A DNA stretch of 64,000 nt from Apium graveolens (taxonomy: Eukaryota > Streptophyta > Magnoliopsida > Apiales > Apiaceae), in the NCBI RefSeq assembly GCF_009905375.1, contig NW_027420045.1, positions 77,055-141,054 of the forward strand, given 5' to 3'. A program made the translations under genes and the position numbers. Below the pieces are notes generated by a model that was not told the DNA's origin, did not search any database, and worked only from the letters and a program-made list of their open reading frames with translations. Of this stretch, positions 34,606 to 46,347 are shown piece by piece (the stretch's first letter is position 1; the number at the start of each line of letters is the position of its first letter).

Positions 34606-36267
34606 TCAGAAATGCCACCCTTTATTACGCCAATGTTTTCTTGCATTCTCACTTTGCCGAGCAACCTTAATCTTCAGAAAGAGCTTATACGCAGTCTCTA
34701 CTTTGTTCGAAGTCAATAATTTGTTATTCAGTCTGCTGCAAACAAGTCTGCTTGGACAAAAACCTTTACGCAAACATTCCTCCATGACTAGAATGGCATT
34801 TTCTAGCTGCCCATTATTGCAAAGCCCAATTATAATAAGCTGGTAAACTTCCACGTCGGAAGAGTATCTGTTTTCTTGTATCTCATCCCATATATCCAAC
34901 ATCATACCACATTTGCCAAATTTAGCAAGTCGAGTCAGTAACAACTTGTAAGCACTCAATGATATGCTACAACCAGCTTTTCTAGCTTTCTTATAAATCA
35001 TCATCATGGCATGAGGAGGGCCATAGCTAGAAAGAAGTTTAATAAACGAAGTTACGGTCCCTGTGGCGGGTGTTATTCCACGAACAACCATCTCATCAAA
35101 CATATCAATAGCATCCGATACTCTTCGAGCCTTAAGAAAGCCATAAATTATTCTAACATATGTATCCATATTTCGATCACATTTCATACTCAACATCCGC
35201 TCATAATACCTCAAACATCCATCACAATCCCCAATCTGCATAAAAGTAGAAATCATTGCATTATATACACAAACATCAGCAACACAACCATCCTTCTCCA
35301 AATTCTCAAATATCTCAACAGCATCATTCACCCGACCAGCCCTCCCCAAACACTCAATCAAATAACTATGTGTACAACTATCTGGCTCAAGACCATCACC
35401 AACCATAGCTTCCAAACACTTCTCAAACTCACCAACATTCCCACATCTCGACCATCCACTCATCAAAATATTATACGTCGTCTCATTAAACTCCACCTTT
35501 CCCTTCATCTTCTTAACCAACAAACTCGCACTACTCAAAAACGACCTCTTACACAAACATTCTAAAACCACATTCAACGCCACCGTATCACATTCCCATC
35601 CAAACTCATCCAAACATAAAAACATCTTAATCGCTCTCGCCACTTGCTTCCCTTTCACAAAACTATTCATAACAATAAACAACGTCTCATAATTCAAAAC
35701 CACGCCTCTCACTCTCATCTCACTCAACATCTCCAACATTAAATCAAAATACTTCCGTCTCCCTAACGCTTTAACAATCACATTATAAACATCAATCCTC
35801 TTTTCTATCTCGTCTCGTTTTATCGCCCACTCGAAAAACCTAACCATAGCCTCACCGCCTAAACAACCTCGATTTACGACTTTCGCAACTAACTCATTAC
35901 TTAATTCCACATCAACATTATCTAACGCCCGTTCAATTGCAGCTTTACCTCTAAGTTTCTGTAAAAACACGCCTCTTAATTTCTCTTCAGGTAACAAAAA
36001 ATCATCTACTGACCTAGAACTCACAGTAACTTCTGTATCTACAGTAACATTTGATTGAATTTGATTGTTTTTGTGACGGATTGGTAATAAACTTGATAAT
36101 TCGTTTAATATTTGCGTTTCGTTTGTGTTGATTTGGTTTTTATCGGAGACTTCTCCGGCGGCGTGATTTAACGGTGAAATTAGGGTTGAAAAGTGAGATT
36201 GGTGAAGAGTGTACCTGGAAATGTGGAGGCGCGTGAGAAGTGTGGAGGCGCGTGTGTAAGTCGCCAT
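34606..36267 (-). CDS. P-class pentatricopeptide repeat protein, organelle-targeted (At5g43820-like)
   Basis: A single-exon, 553-residue protein. The N-terminus (MATYTRASTLLTRLHISRY) is basic, hydroxylated and free of acidic residues, as in mitochondrial presequences. From about residue 155 a series of 35-residue helical repeats follows, with the usual signatures VYNVIVKALGR, TYNILMSGWSRCG, CTHSYLIECLGRAGR, VYNAMISTFMQIGD and VYQLIIIGLCNNGQ. There is no E or DYW extension, so it is P class, a type that binds organellar RNA for processing or stability. The C-terminal ENARKHWRNKGWHF resembles, from memory, Arabidopsis At5g43820. The frame is intact. The start is the first ATG, placed just after a hydrophilic 5' leader. 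Confidence 0.9.
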   Translation of the reverse strand: MATYTRASTLLTRLHISRYTLHQSHFSTLISPLNHAAGEVSDKNQINTNETQILNELSSLLPIRHKNNQIQSNVTVDTEVTVSSRSVDDFLLPEEKLRGVFLQKLRGKAAIERALDNVDVELSNELVAKVVNRGCLGGEAMVRFFEWAIKRDEIEKRIDVYNVIVKALGRRKYFDLMLEMLSEMRVRGVVLNYETLFIVMNSFVKGKQVARAIKMFLCLDEFGWECDTVALNVVLECLCKRSFLSSASLLVKKMKGKVEFNETTYNILMSGWSRCGNVGEFEKCLEAMVGDGLEPDSCTHSYLIECLGRAGRVNDAVEIFENLEKDGCVADVCVYNAMISTFMQIGDCDGCLRYYERMLSMKCDRNMDTYVRIIYGFLKARRVSDAIDMFDEMVVRGITPATGTVTSFIKLLSSYGPPHAMMMIYKKARKAGCSISLSAYKLLLTRLAKFGKCGMMLDIWDEIQENRYSSDVEVYQLIIIGLCNNGQLENAILVMEECLRKGFCPSRLVCSRLNNKLLTSNKVETAYKLFLKIKVARQSENARKHWRNKGWHF

Positions 36268-36464
36268 TGACGAGCATCGAGCTTCAGAGTGGGCTTAAAC
36301 TTTCGATAGAATGTAAAGTTTAGTAATCTGGGCCTTGGGGTTCATTGGGCCAAGGTCGGTTAAAACGGAGATAGCACTTTCAGTCTTTTCAGTTGTTCAA
36401 GCGGGCGATTCATAATTTTCATAAACATCTGGTTAGCATAAGTATCTAACTGACTGGTCAGAAA
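36268..36464. other. 5' flank of the PPR gene
   Basis: Short upstream region of the minus-strand PPR gene, up to the Helitron. No motif called. Confidence 0.5.
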
Positions 36465-37005
36465 TCTATACTAATACTAAACTATTATAACCGAACGGGT
36501 ATAATTTTGTAGTTTGGTTAACCTGTTTTTGGTTATCCCTTTCGATCACGACCGTCAGATCTCTTAACTAAATAATTATAACTGTTAGATCTGAATACTG
36601 AAAAAAATACACCAACCAAGCTTATCCCACCAACAACAAACATTTTTATTATTATTTATAAAATTACAAATAAATTTCTAGATTCGAATCTTGCCAACAA
36701 CAAACATTTATATTAATATTTATAAATAAATACACTAACCAAGTTCACAGATTCGAACCCCGCTAACATCAAATATTTAATTATTATTTATAAATAAGGT
36801 TAATGGTTCAAATCTCATCAACCATATACTACTTTATACTATACTATTTGATTTAACTTAAAGTTATACACAATCAAATTATAATTATATTGTTATTAAT
36901 TAACGTATTTATTTTTATGTTAGAATTTCAATAAAATCATATAAAATATAAATAAAAAAATATAAATATTAACAGAACCCGTGCATCGCACGGGTTTTAA
37001 GCTAG
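36465..37005 (+). mobile_element. Non-autonomous Helitron, 541 bp
   Basis: It starts with TCTATACTAATACTAAAC after an A at 36464. It ends with a 7-bp stem hairpin (CCCGTGC, loop ATC, GCACGGG at 36978-36994) 7 nt before the terminal CTAG (37002-37005). These are the canonical Helitron ends. The 3' flank base is C rather than the expected T, probably a later change. The interior holds three phrases of the type GATTCGAA(T/C)C and no coding region. Confidence 0.8.
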
Positions 37006-38113
37006 CATTATTAATCCGTCGTCACAAGTTTTTGGATTCGACTCTTACTCGACTCGAGATTATATTAAAACATGTACTAGGTATTTATACGTAAGGCTAT
37101 ATAAGCCACACTTTATATTTATATTTTGGTAAATAAGCTCATTCGTTACTGTATAATACCAAAACTTTTATTTGGTTTATCAACAAAAAAAATTCCATTC
37201 ACATTATTGAAATACATATAACTTTCAATCACATTGTTGAACTCCATTTTTTTTGCGACCGTTAAAATATGTTAATTATGAACGAATATCCGTTAAGTAA
37301 TGCCACGTTAATTGCATCTTAAAATGTGAGCAGCCACGTTAGAATTTAATATACAGATGTTCATAAATAAATACTAAACACGTAAACTTTCAAATGGGGA
37401 AAAAATAATTAAATTAAGATTTTATATTTCATGAAGCCATAATTTTTTTTAAAAAAATAGGTATTTATTTTATTAATTAATTTGAATTATAATCATATAA
37501 AAAAACTTGATTTTATAAATAAATTTAATATGTAAATTTCATATTAATTTTTTCTTAAATAATAATCACTTAAAAAAATTCGTAAAAAAATTATGGTTTA
37601 ATCGTAATTTGTTGATCTTAGACTTTTTGGGAAGATTTTCTTGTTCTTATTAAGTTTCGTACTTTAAGTTTGTCAACAATACATCATTTAAAAGGTTAAA
37701 AAAATAAAACAGATGTAAGCCTTTTCTAAAAATAAGTATGTACAATTTTAACGTGTAATTCTAAGAAAAAATTAAATATTCAAAAAATTTATCCTTCCAA
37801 TAAGATTAATCGATGTTGAAAAAAATATGTTATTTAATAAATTTAGATTCGTGAAAATATTATACGAAATTTTTTTCCAAAGAAAAGGATAGTGACTTTT
37901 ATGTTTTATTAAGTTGTAAACATTTTAAAGAAACTAACATGAATACCCGTGTAATGCACTGGGCACATTTTTATTCATATAATTATGAATAATTCAATTT
38001 TTTTATAGTAGTTAATTTTATTAGTAAATAACTAAAGTTGAGCAATTGATTTTCATTCAATTATACAACGGTGAATATCTTATTTTCATTTGATATATAT
38101 TGTGTAATTTAAA
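37006..38113. other. AT-rich intergenic DNA
   Basis: No gene. A degenerate Helitron-type hairpin lies at about 37946-37967 (ACCCGTGTAATGCACTGGG), perhaps another old Helitron end. Confidence 0.45.
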
Positions 38114-38665
38114 TAATTACAAGAAATAATGTAATGTAGTTATAAACATGGTAACATAGGTGATTTCTAAAAAACTGAGAACTAATAATATTTTCAAATT
38201 CTCTGAAGTAGAATGTACTTAACCATGCATGAAATTGATACACGTCTAACATATATAAAATGTCTAACATAAATATATAATATTTTATATTAAACGTAAT
38301 AATTGATTCTGCTATATGGAAATCTAATCATCCCTTATTTTAAAAAAAACGAAAATATATTTTTAATAGTTATTCAAAAATTGCTGTTAAAAAATCTTAA
38401 AATTAGTTATATAGCCACAGTAACCCATTAAAAAATGAGACGATTTTATCATGGTCAGGAACCGCCTTATTAAAATGATACTTCAACCTATTACCAATCA
38501 CCTGCATGTATATTTAAACTCGATTGAGATCACTTTTTGATCCTCTCATTACCTTATATATCCACCTCTACCTTTATTCATATTAAACATATAACAATAA
38601 TCTTTCCAGGATCATTTATTTTCCATTTTCTATAACTAATTTGCTCATCTTTCCTCTAGTCGACC
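38114..38665. repeat. Segment duplicated in the Athila flanks (copy A)
   Basis: It is similar to the DNA that flanks the Athila element (left part 38969-38990, right part 63664-63990). The best block is 38461-38555 against about 63800-63892 (ACCGCCTTATTAAAATGATA, CATCTCATTACC and so on). Copy A contains extra sequence at about 38230-38430. It shows the uninterrupted form of the Athila target. Function unknown; TATTTAAA and a CT-rich run would suit a promoter. Confidence 0.75.
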
Positions 38666-38985
38666 AAATCTAATTTATCTTTTTCAATCCCTCATCAAAT
38701 TGTATTAATAAATCTCTCTTTAATTAAAGATTTTCGTAAAATGATAATGATTATGATGGTGAGTGTGGATATAATGACAAATGTAATTATGTATTTTATG
38801 TAATTATATAATTTAAAAATAAATTTAGAGTTGAATAGAATTTATTTCCAAGTTCTTTAAATATATATTTTATTTTATTTACATATTTTGATTTGCAAAT
38901 CAAAATAGTTGATATAATGTATACATAAATAATATAAGCTTTTTATTTAATATACATTTTAGAATGTAAACAATTACAAGAAATA
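38666..38985. other. AT-rich spacer between the duplicated segments
   Basis: No gene; the last 20 bp begin copy B of the duplicated segment. Confidence 0.4.
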
Positions 38986-38990
38986 GTGTA
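38986..38990. repeat. Athila target-site duplication, left copy (GTGTA)
   Basis: Right copy at 63664-63668 is ATGTA. The unoccupied copy A at about 38127 reads ATGTA, so the left copy has an A-to-G change. Confidence 0.75.
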
Positions 38991-40438
38991 TGTTAAGTGG
39001 CATTTATATCCACTTAGAACGTCCTATAAAGGCTTGAATTGGTGTGTTGTACTTAAGTTATTTGTGTTTTTGATGTGTTTTTGTAGTGTTTTACATTTCA
39101 GGCATTATAACAGTGATCGAGGTGATTTAGCATTGCTTTGATGCTAAAATGGTGTTAGGAAGGTGTCATGAAGATTGCTCGTGCAAAGCCGTCAAGAACC
39201 AGCTGAATAAAATAAGCAGAAGAATTTTTTTCCCAGAAGGTCGGCGCGCCCGCGGTGTGCTAATACGCGGCCGCGCCAGAGAAGCAGAATGACAGCACTC
39301 CCATGCTGGTGAAGCGCGCGGTCGCGCCAGGTCGGGATTCCAGATTCCTGTTTCAATTAGAAGACTGTTTTTCTGGGCTTCTGGATTAATTGGCCTGTTG
39401 TTTAAAGACAACTTAAAGACGTTTTCAACAACAGAGCTTAAAGAGAAGACATCAAGAAGACTGAGGAGCACAAATACAACCAAGGCGAAGATGATCTAGT
39501 TTATTCTTGTGATTCTTTGTTTTAAGTTGTAATCTTGGATGCTACTTTTCTTGTTTTGTTGAACCTATTACTCTTGATTACATACTTTATTTATTATTCA
39601 ATTTTATAAAGACCTAGTTTATTATACCATGCTTTTATCGGAACCCACGGTGATGATGAGTTCGGTTATGGGCTAATCGTTATCGTGGGGTTCTAACGGA
39701 TTTACTTATGGATTTTTTTAGTTAATTTATTTCGATACCTTAGTGTGTGGTGATTGTATGATATCCTAGTATTGGTTGTGCTTATTCTTCTTATGAGCGT
39801 CGCGAACTTATAAGATAGCGTGTTAATCTCTATTGAAACGAAAGTGAATATAGTGATTTAGAACTTGCCATGCTAGCATAGGTTCATGTTTGTGATATGT
39901 ATGATTCGTAGGTAATTTTAACCATCTTACTTGCCCAATGTAATCATGATAGATAACTTTTGCATTAAACCGTTATGTTGTCAAATTCTATAAACATATA
40001 GGGTCTCAATATAATTGGTGTCTATTCAGCTTCCATCTCTTTTGTGGATGTCTGGTAGTAGGGTATTCATACAATGAAAGTTGGCGTTTACTAGTTTCGT
40101 GTTATCTGTTTAGTGTCATCACCATTGCATGCTAAGGTTAAGAACAAAAATGCTATTGAATGAAGTATTTAATGAAGTTAGAATCCCATGTTTGTGTTAT
40201 ATAAGTAAATCAACCTTAATTCTCTTAGTTAATATTAGTTAGTATAATCTCGTAGTTATAAACAATCTCAAATTATTATCATCTTAGCATTGAATAATAA
40301 CCATACCATTGTTGCATAAGTGCATAAATTGAAGATTAACTTAAAAGAGTCTCTGTGGGAACGAACTAGAATTAATTCTATATTACTTGCGAGCGCGTAT
40401 ACTTGCGTGTAATAGTAGCGCGTGTTAACGTCCTAATA
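38991..40438 (+). repeat. Athila 5' LTR
   Basis: This 1448-bp LTR begins TGTTAAGTGGC and ends CCTAATA; the other LTR ends CCTAACA, so the terminal CA has become TA here. It contains a GC-rich block at 39240-39345 with GGCGCGCCCGCG and GCGGCCGCGCC phrases, like the internal 51-bp repeats at 46195. Confidence 0.93.
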
Positions 40439-40444
40439 AGTTTT

Positions 40445-40462
40445 TGGCGCCGCTGCAGGGAA
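40445..40462 (+). promoter_or_regulatory. Athila primer-binding site
   Basis: TGGCGCCGCTGCAGGGAA resembles the aspartate-tRNA complement used by Athila elements (TGGCGCCGTTGCCGGGGA), 15 of 18 matching, 6 nt after the LTR. Confidence 0.8.
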
Positions 40463-40576
40463 CTCGTGGTTATTCTTAGTTTATGTGCTTGACATCAGTG
40501 GTCGTTAAAGTTCAGAGACTCGGATATTTTACTTACCTGTTTGTTGTTGCTTTTTCAGGTACTCTAGAGAGCGTGT

Positions 40577-42311
40577 ATGCTAACGCGTTCTCAACTTCGA
40601 AAGAGAAAACTGGAAAAGGCAGAGGAGAAAGTTGAAGAAAAAATCTTGGTTGAGAAAGAAGAAGAAGTTCTTGTTGCAATGGGTGAACCAGAAGCGAATA
40701 CAAAGGTTTTGATGGACTATTCTCAGCCAAAGATCAATGATATTCAGTCTAGCATTGTCAGACCAGCCATCGCGGTTAACACTTTTGAAATCAAGGCTAG
40801 CATGATTCATATGGTGCAGAACTCTGTTCAGTTTGGGGGTTCTCCGATAGAAGACCCCTAACATGCATATTAGAGATTTCATCGAGATCTGCGACACTTT
40901 CAAATTCAACAATGTGTCTGAAGATACTATAAAGCTAAGGCTTTTCCCATTTTCTCTGCGAGATAAAGCTAAGTGTTGGTTGCATTCTCTACCGCCAGGC
41001 TCTATTACTAAGTGGGAAGATCTTGCTCAAAAGTTTCTTACTAAGTTCTTTCCTATGGCGAAGACTGCTGCAATCAGAAATGCTCTTACTCAATTTGCAC
41101 AGTAGTCTGGAGAGTCTTTGTGTGAGGCTTGGGAGCGATATAAGGAGATGCTACGAAAGCGTCCTCACCATGGGATGCCTGACTGGATGATCATTAACTG
41201 TTTCTACAACGGGTTGGGTGCAACTTTTAGACTCATGCTTGATGCAGCATCAGGTAGGGCCTTATGGGCTAAGAGCTACGATGAAGCTTATGAGTTGATT
41301 GAACTGATGGCTGATAATGAATACCAGAACCCAACCCAGAGACTACCTCAGGGAAAGGTAGCAGGAATTCTGGAAGTAGATGCAGCTACTGCTATAGCTG
41401 CTCAGCTTAAGGCTTTGACGATGAAGGTGGATTCTTTGGCTAATTATGGAGGTAATCAGATTACTAGTGTATGTGAGTTTTGTGCTGGTGCGCATGAGAC
41501 GGAGCAGTGTACTATTTCTAGTGAATCAGCTCAGTTCGTGAGCAACTTTCAGAGGTCGCAGCAACCGGTTCCAGCCTCATATCATCCCAACAACCGCAAT
41601 CATCCTAACTTCAGCTGGAGCAATACTCAGAATGCGGTACAACAACCTTATCAGCAATATGTTGCAAAGTAATACAACCCCCTGGTTTTCAGCAACCGCA
41701 ATATTTACCAAGACAACAACTCCAGTTGCAGCAATCTAATGAAAAATCTGAATTAGAGGAGTTGAGACTCATGTGCAAGAGCCAAGCGGTGTCTATAAAG
41801 ACCTTTGGAGAATCTAATTGGTCAGATTACCAATGCCTTGCTGAATCGTCAACCTGGTTCACTACCTAGTGACACGGAAGTTCCAGGCAAGAAGGAAGCA
41901 AAAGAGCAGGTTAAGGCAATTATATTGAGGTTTGGGAAGGTTGCATATCCCGAAAAATCTCAAGCTTCGTTAGATGAAGCTGTGGCTGAGGAAGAAGTGC
42001 AGAAGGAAGCAGAAGTGGAACCAAGGAAGACTACTGTGGAACACACTCCTCTTGAGGGTAATACAGAGGAGAAACATATCTATTCTCCATCTTCTTTTCC
42101 TAAGAGGCTGCAGAAGAAAAAGTTGGATAAGCAGTTTGAGAAGTTTCTGGAGGTGTTGAAGAAACTTCATATCAACATACCTTTCGCGGAAGCTCTTGAA
42201 CGGATGCCTAGTTATGCGAAGTTTATGAAAGGTATTCTCTCTCGGAAAGTGAAGTTTGATGAAATAGAGACAGTTGCTCTCACGGAGGAATGCAGTATTG
42301 TGCTGCAATAG
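40577..42311 (+). pseudogene. Athila gag
   Basis: Starts at the ATG at 40577 (MLTRSQLRKRKLEKAEE). After a one-base shift near 40858 the conserved Athila gag domain follows: LRLFPFSLRDKAKCWLHSLP (about 40938-41000), then CEAWERYKEMLRK and AYELIELMAD. A nonsense TAG at 41103-41105, frame breaks at about 41670-41800 and a TAG at 42309-42311 interrupt it. The C-terminal part has the Lys/Glu-rich [12 protein letters not shown] run into protease. It would build the particle in an intact element; here it is dead. Confidence 0.9.
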
Positions 42312-42881
42312 AAGTTGCCTCCGAAGCTTAAAGATCCTGGAAGCTTCACTATTCCTTGTACTATTGGAAAAATGTCATTCGACAAGTGTTTATGTGATTT
42401 GGGGGCTAGCATAAATTTGATGCCATTTTCTATCTTCAAGAAGTTGGACGTACATGATCCAAAGCCTACCTATATGACTTTGCAGTTGGTTGATCGCTCT
42501 ATTACATATCCACGAGACATTGTGGAGGATGTCTTGGTCAAGGTGGACAAACTCATCTTTCCTGCATACTTTGTAATTCTTGATTTCGAGGAGGATAAAA
42601 AGATTCCCATAATCTTGGGAAGACCATTCTTGGCTACGGGCCGAACCTTGATTGATGTGTAGAAAGGTGAGCTCACTATGCGAGTACTGGATCAGGATGT
42701 GACTTTTAATGTGTTCAATGCCATGAAATTCCCTACTGATAATGAGGAGTGCTTAAGAGTGAAGTTGGTCGATTCTGTGGTTACTTCAGAACTTGATCAA
42801 TTGCTAAGGTCTGATGCCTTAGAGAAAGCCTTGTTGGGAAATTCAGATAGTGAAGATGACGAAGGTGATGAGCAATTGTAA
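42312..42881 (+). pseudogene. Athila protease region
   Basis: The retropepsin-like domain reads [18 protein letters not shown] at about 42393-42446 and [14 protein letters not shown] at about 42606-42650. In Athila the DLGAS form is the active-site signature. Nonsense codons at 42309-42311, 42660-42662 and 42879-42881 cut the domain, all in the frame shared with gag and reverse transcriptase. Confidence 0.88.
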
Positions 42882-44276
42882 TATTTGAACGCTTCTTCGT
42901 GGAAGCGAAGGATAGATATGCCTTTCGAATCTCTTGGATTGGAGGAGTTGAACAAATCTCCAAAGCGCCTCAAGCCATCTATTGAGGAAGCTCCTACACT
43001 CGAGCTTAAACCATTGCTTGAACACTTAAGGTATGCTTTTTTAGGTGATGCATCTACTTTGCCTGTTATTATCGCATCTGACCTTTCAGGTAGTGATGAG
43101 GAAAAGCTCTTCAGAATTCTTAGAGAATTCAAATCAGCAATTGGTTGGACTATAGCAGATATCAAGGGAATCAACCCTTCTTATTGCATGCATAAAATTC
43201 TGCTAGAGGAAGGAAGTAAGCCAACTGTTGAGCAATAGAGAAGGCTTAATCTAATCATGAAAGAGGTTATGAAGAAGGAAATTCTCAAGTGGCTAGATGC
43301 AGGGATCATTTATCCCATTTCTGACAGTTCTTGGGTGAGTCCGGTTCAGTGTGTGCCGAAGAAAGGAGGCATCACAGTTGTTGCTAATGAGAAGAATGAG
43401 CTCATTCCTACTCGAATAGTCACGGGGTGGAGAGTTTGCATGTATTACAGGAAGCTGAACAAAGCCACTAGGAAGGATCACTTCCCTCTTCCTTTTATTG
43501 ATCTGATGCTTGATAGGTTGGTTGGTCACGAGTACTATTGTCTTCTAGATGGCTATTCGGGTTATAATCAGATTTGCATCGCTCCAGAGGATCAGAAAAA
43601 GACTACATTCACTTGTCCGTTTGGTACTTTTGCCTTCGGAAGAGTTTCTTTTGGGTTGTGTGGTGCACCTGCCACGTTTCAGAGATGTATGATGTCCATT
43701 TTCTATGACATGATTGGTCAGAATGTGGAGGTATTTATGGATGATTTCTCTGTGTTCGGTGATTCTTTTGACGAGTGCTTGCAAAATCTTGGGGCCATTC
43801 TTAAAAGGTATGTTGAGACTAATTTGGTTCTCAACTGGGAGAAATGTCATTTTATGGTGCAACAGGGCATCATTCTTGGGCACAAGGTCTCTAGTAAGGG
43901 TCTTGAGGTGGACAAAGCCAAGGTGGGGGTGATTGAAAACCTTCCTCCGCCAATTTTTGTTAAGGGAGTCCGCAGCTTTCTTGGTCATGCGGGTTTCTAT
44001 AGGCCTTTCATTAAAGACTTCTCTAAAATCTCTAAATCCTTGTGCAATCTTCTAGAGAAAGATATTCCGTTCAAGTTTGATGACAAGTACCTAGCTGCTT
44101 TTGAGATCTTAAAGAAGAGTTTAGTCACGGCCCCTGTCATAACTGCACCTGATTGGAATGAACCTTTTGAGATGATGTGCGATGCAAGTGATTATGCATT
44201 TGGAGAGAGGGGACAGCTGTTCATACTGCCACGGGGGATACAAATGGGTTCCGCTCTTCACACCTTAGCTATGTGA
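42882..44276 (+). pseudogene. Athila reverse transcriptase
   Basis: Ty3/gypsy RVT_1 domain: DAGIIYPISDSSWVSPVQ, YYRKLNKATRKDHFPLPFID, the catalytic region YCLLDGYSGYNQI and the FMDDF box at about 43735-43749, all present. The thumb/connection HAGFYRPFIKDFSKI leads to the RNase H start (CDASDYAFG). A TAG at 43236-43238 lies upstream of the domain. At 44206 the frame runs into a foreign 147-bp insertion and stops at 44276. Confidence 0.92.
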
Positions 44277-44352
44277 GTGCGCGGTACAAAGGCCTACATT
44301 TGAGAGACATCGCCTATAGCACCTGACTTGATAGCGCAGGCTTATGCCTGCA
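44206..44352. other. 147-bp foreign insertion in Athila RNase H
   Basis: Collinearity with Athila breaks after the codons for DYAFG and resumes at GTTCTTGGATAG. The intervening DNA is GC-richer than its surroundings, has no terminal repeats that I can see, and has no recognised identity. It disrupts RNase H. Confidence 0.6.
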
Positions 44353-45990
44353 GTTCTTGGATAGAGAAAGAACAACATATTTCATGTGGTCTACTATGCT
44401 AGTAAGACCCTAAATGGTGCTCAACTGAACTATACTACTACTGAAAAAGAACTCTTAGCCATTGTCTACAATTTTGAGAAGTTTCGATCTTATCTTCTTG
44501 GGACGAAGGTGACAGTTTTCACTGGTCACGCTGCAATTCTCTATCTCATCTCGAAGAAGGAATTGAAGCCTAGATTGATTCGATGGGTTCTTTTACTTCA
44601 GAAATTTGAGTTAGAGATCAAGGACAGGAAATGTACTGAAAATCAAGTCGCTGATCATCTCTCTCGTTTGGAAGATCCTAGTATGACTTCACAGGATAAA
44701 ATATTGATAAATGAGTCTTTTCCCGATGAGCAATTGTTTGGAGTGCACGACGAAGAACCATGGTTCGCAGACATTGTGAACTATCTTGTGAGCAACATTA
44801 TGCCTCCAGACTTGTCTTCTGCTCAAAGGAAGAAGTTTCTTCATGAGGTGAAGTGGTACATGTGGGATGAGTCATTTCTGTTTAGGCAAGGAGCTGACCA
44901 AATCATCAGGAGATGTATTCCGTACAGCGAAATGGGGGGGATCTTGCGAGACTGTCATTCGATTGTTTATGGAGGCCACTATGGTGGAGAGAAGACAACA
45001 GCTCGTATCCTTCAAGCGGGATTCTTCTGGCCTACATTGTTTAAGAATGCGCATCAATTTATTTTAAAGTGTGATTGCTACCAGCGTGTTGGTAATATGT
45101 CCAAGGGGGATGAGATGCCTCTTAATGTGTTTCTCGAGGTTGAGGTCTTCGATGTTTGGGGAATCGACTTCATGGGGCCATTTGTCTCATCTTGCAATAA
45201 TCAGTATATCTTGTTGGCATTTGATTATGTCTCGAAATGGGTTGAAGTCAAGGCTTTACCGACAAATGATGCAAAGGTAGTGCTTAATTTTCTTCATAAG
45301 CAGATATTCACAAGATTTGGGACTTCAAGAGTCATAATCAGTGACGAGGGATCGCATTTCTGCAATCGCAAGTTCACTTCCATGATGCAAAGATATAATG
45401 TGAATCATCACATTACTACAGCCTACCATCCTCAGACTAATGGTCAAGCTGAGGTATCTAACAGAGAGATCAAGCGTATTCTAGAGAAAGTTGTGTGTCC
45501 ATCAAGGAAGGATTGGTCTTTAAAGCTAGATAAAGCTGTTTGGGCATATAGAACAACATACAAGACTCCGCTTGGCATATCGCCTTTCAGTTGGTTTATG
45601 GTAAGGGTTGTCATTTGCCTGTGGAGATCGAGTATAAAGCATATTAGGCTTTGAAGAAGTTGAACCTTGATATGGATGCAGCTGGAAAGAAAAGGATGCT
45701 TCAATTGAATGAACTCGATGAGTTTCAGCTTCAAGCATATGAGAACAACAAAATGTATAAGGCGAAAGTCAAGAGGTGGCATGATAGGGGTCTAGTGCTC
45801 AAATCATTTGTGTTGGGGCAACAAGTTCTTTTGTTTAACTCTCGTCTCCGTCTTTTTCCTGAAAAGTTGAAGTCGAGGTGGTCAAGGCCGTTTGTTATCA
45901 AAACAGTGTTTCCACATGGAGCGGTGGAGATTTTTGAGAACGATCCGGCCAAGCGTTCAACGTAAATGGACAGAAGTTGAAGCATTAATA
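44353..45990 (+). pseudogene. Athila RNase H and integrase
   Basis: RNase H resumes with [20 protein letters not shown] and ends [12 protein letters not shown] (about 44680). The integrase zinc region follows ([11 protein letters not shown] ... [10 protein letters not shown]; one cysteine of the usual CxxC appears displaced). The core carries the catalytic triad: WGIDFMGP near 45166, ISDEGSHF near 45338 and GQAEVSNRE near 45442, with the first two aspartates and the glutamate all present. The frame shifts near 45600, and the C-terminal part (WSRPFVIKTVFPHGAVEI) continues at 45651-45965. Nearly complete but broken. Confidence 0.9.
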
Positions 45991-46194
45991 TGGGAATATG
46001 ACAAACTGTGAGGTGGTTAGTGCCGTTTTATTGTCAACTTGAGCTCGAGTTTCTACGTCAAGCTAACGACGTAAACCAAGCGCTTCTTGGGAGGCAACCC
46101 AAGTTTGTTGTACATTAGTAGATAGAGGAAGAAGAAAACAAGGAGAAAATCACAAAAAAATAAGAAAAAGAAAAAAATTCAGTGCCAACTACAG

Positions 46195-46347
46195 TAGCAC
46201 GGCGCGCCCGCGTTGAGAAGCGGGGTGGCCGCGCTGGAACTCCAGTAGCACGGCGCGCCCGCGCTGGTATGCGGGGCGGCCGCGCTGGTTTTCTAGAAGC
46301 ACGGCGCGCCCGCGCTGCCAGGCAGGGTGGCCGCGCTAGCTTCCTGG
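46195..46347. repeat. GC-rich 51-bp tandem repeat, three copies
   Basis: GGCGCGCC occurs at 46201, 46252 and 46303, exactly 51 bp apart, each followed by CGCG and later GGCCGCGCT. It lies in the noncoding leader between integrase and the extra ORF. Related GC-rich blocks lie in both Athila LTRs (39240-39345, 62478-62572). Confidence 0.9.

Noticed and set aside
35011..35565. 184-residue plus-strand frame opposite the PPR gene
   Set aside because: Antisense shadow of a real coding sequence; low-complexity Ile/Thr/Asn peptide.
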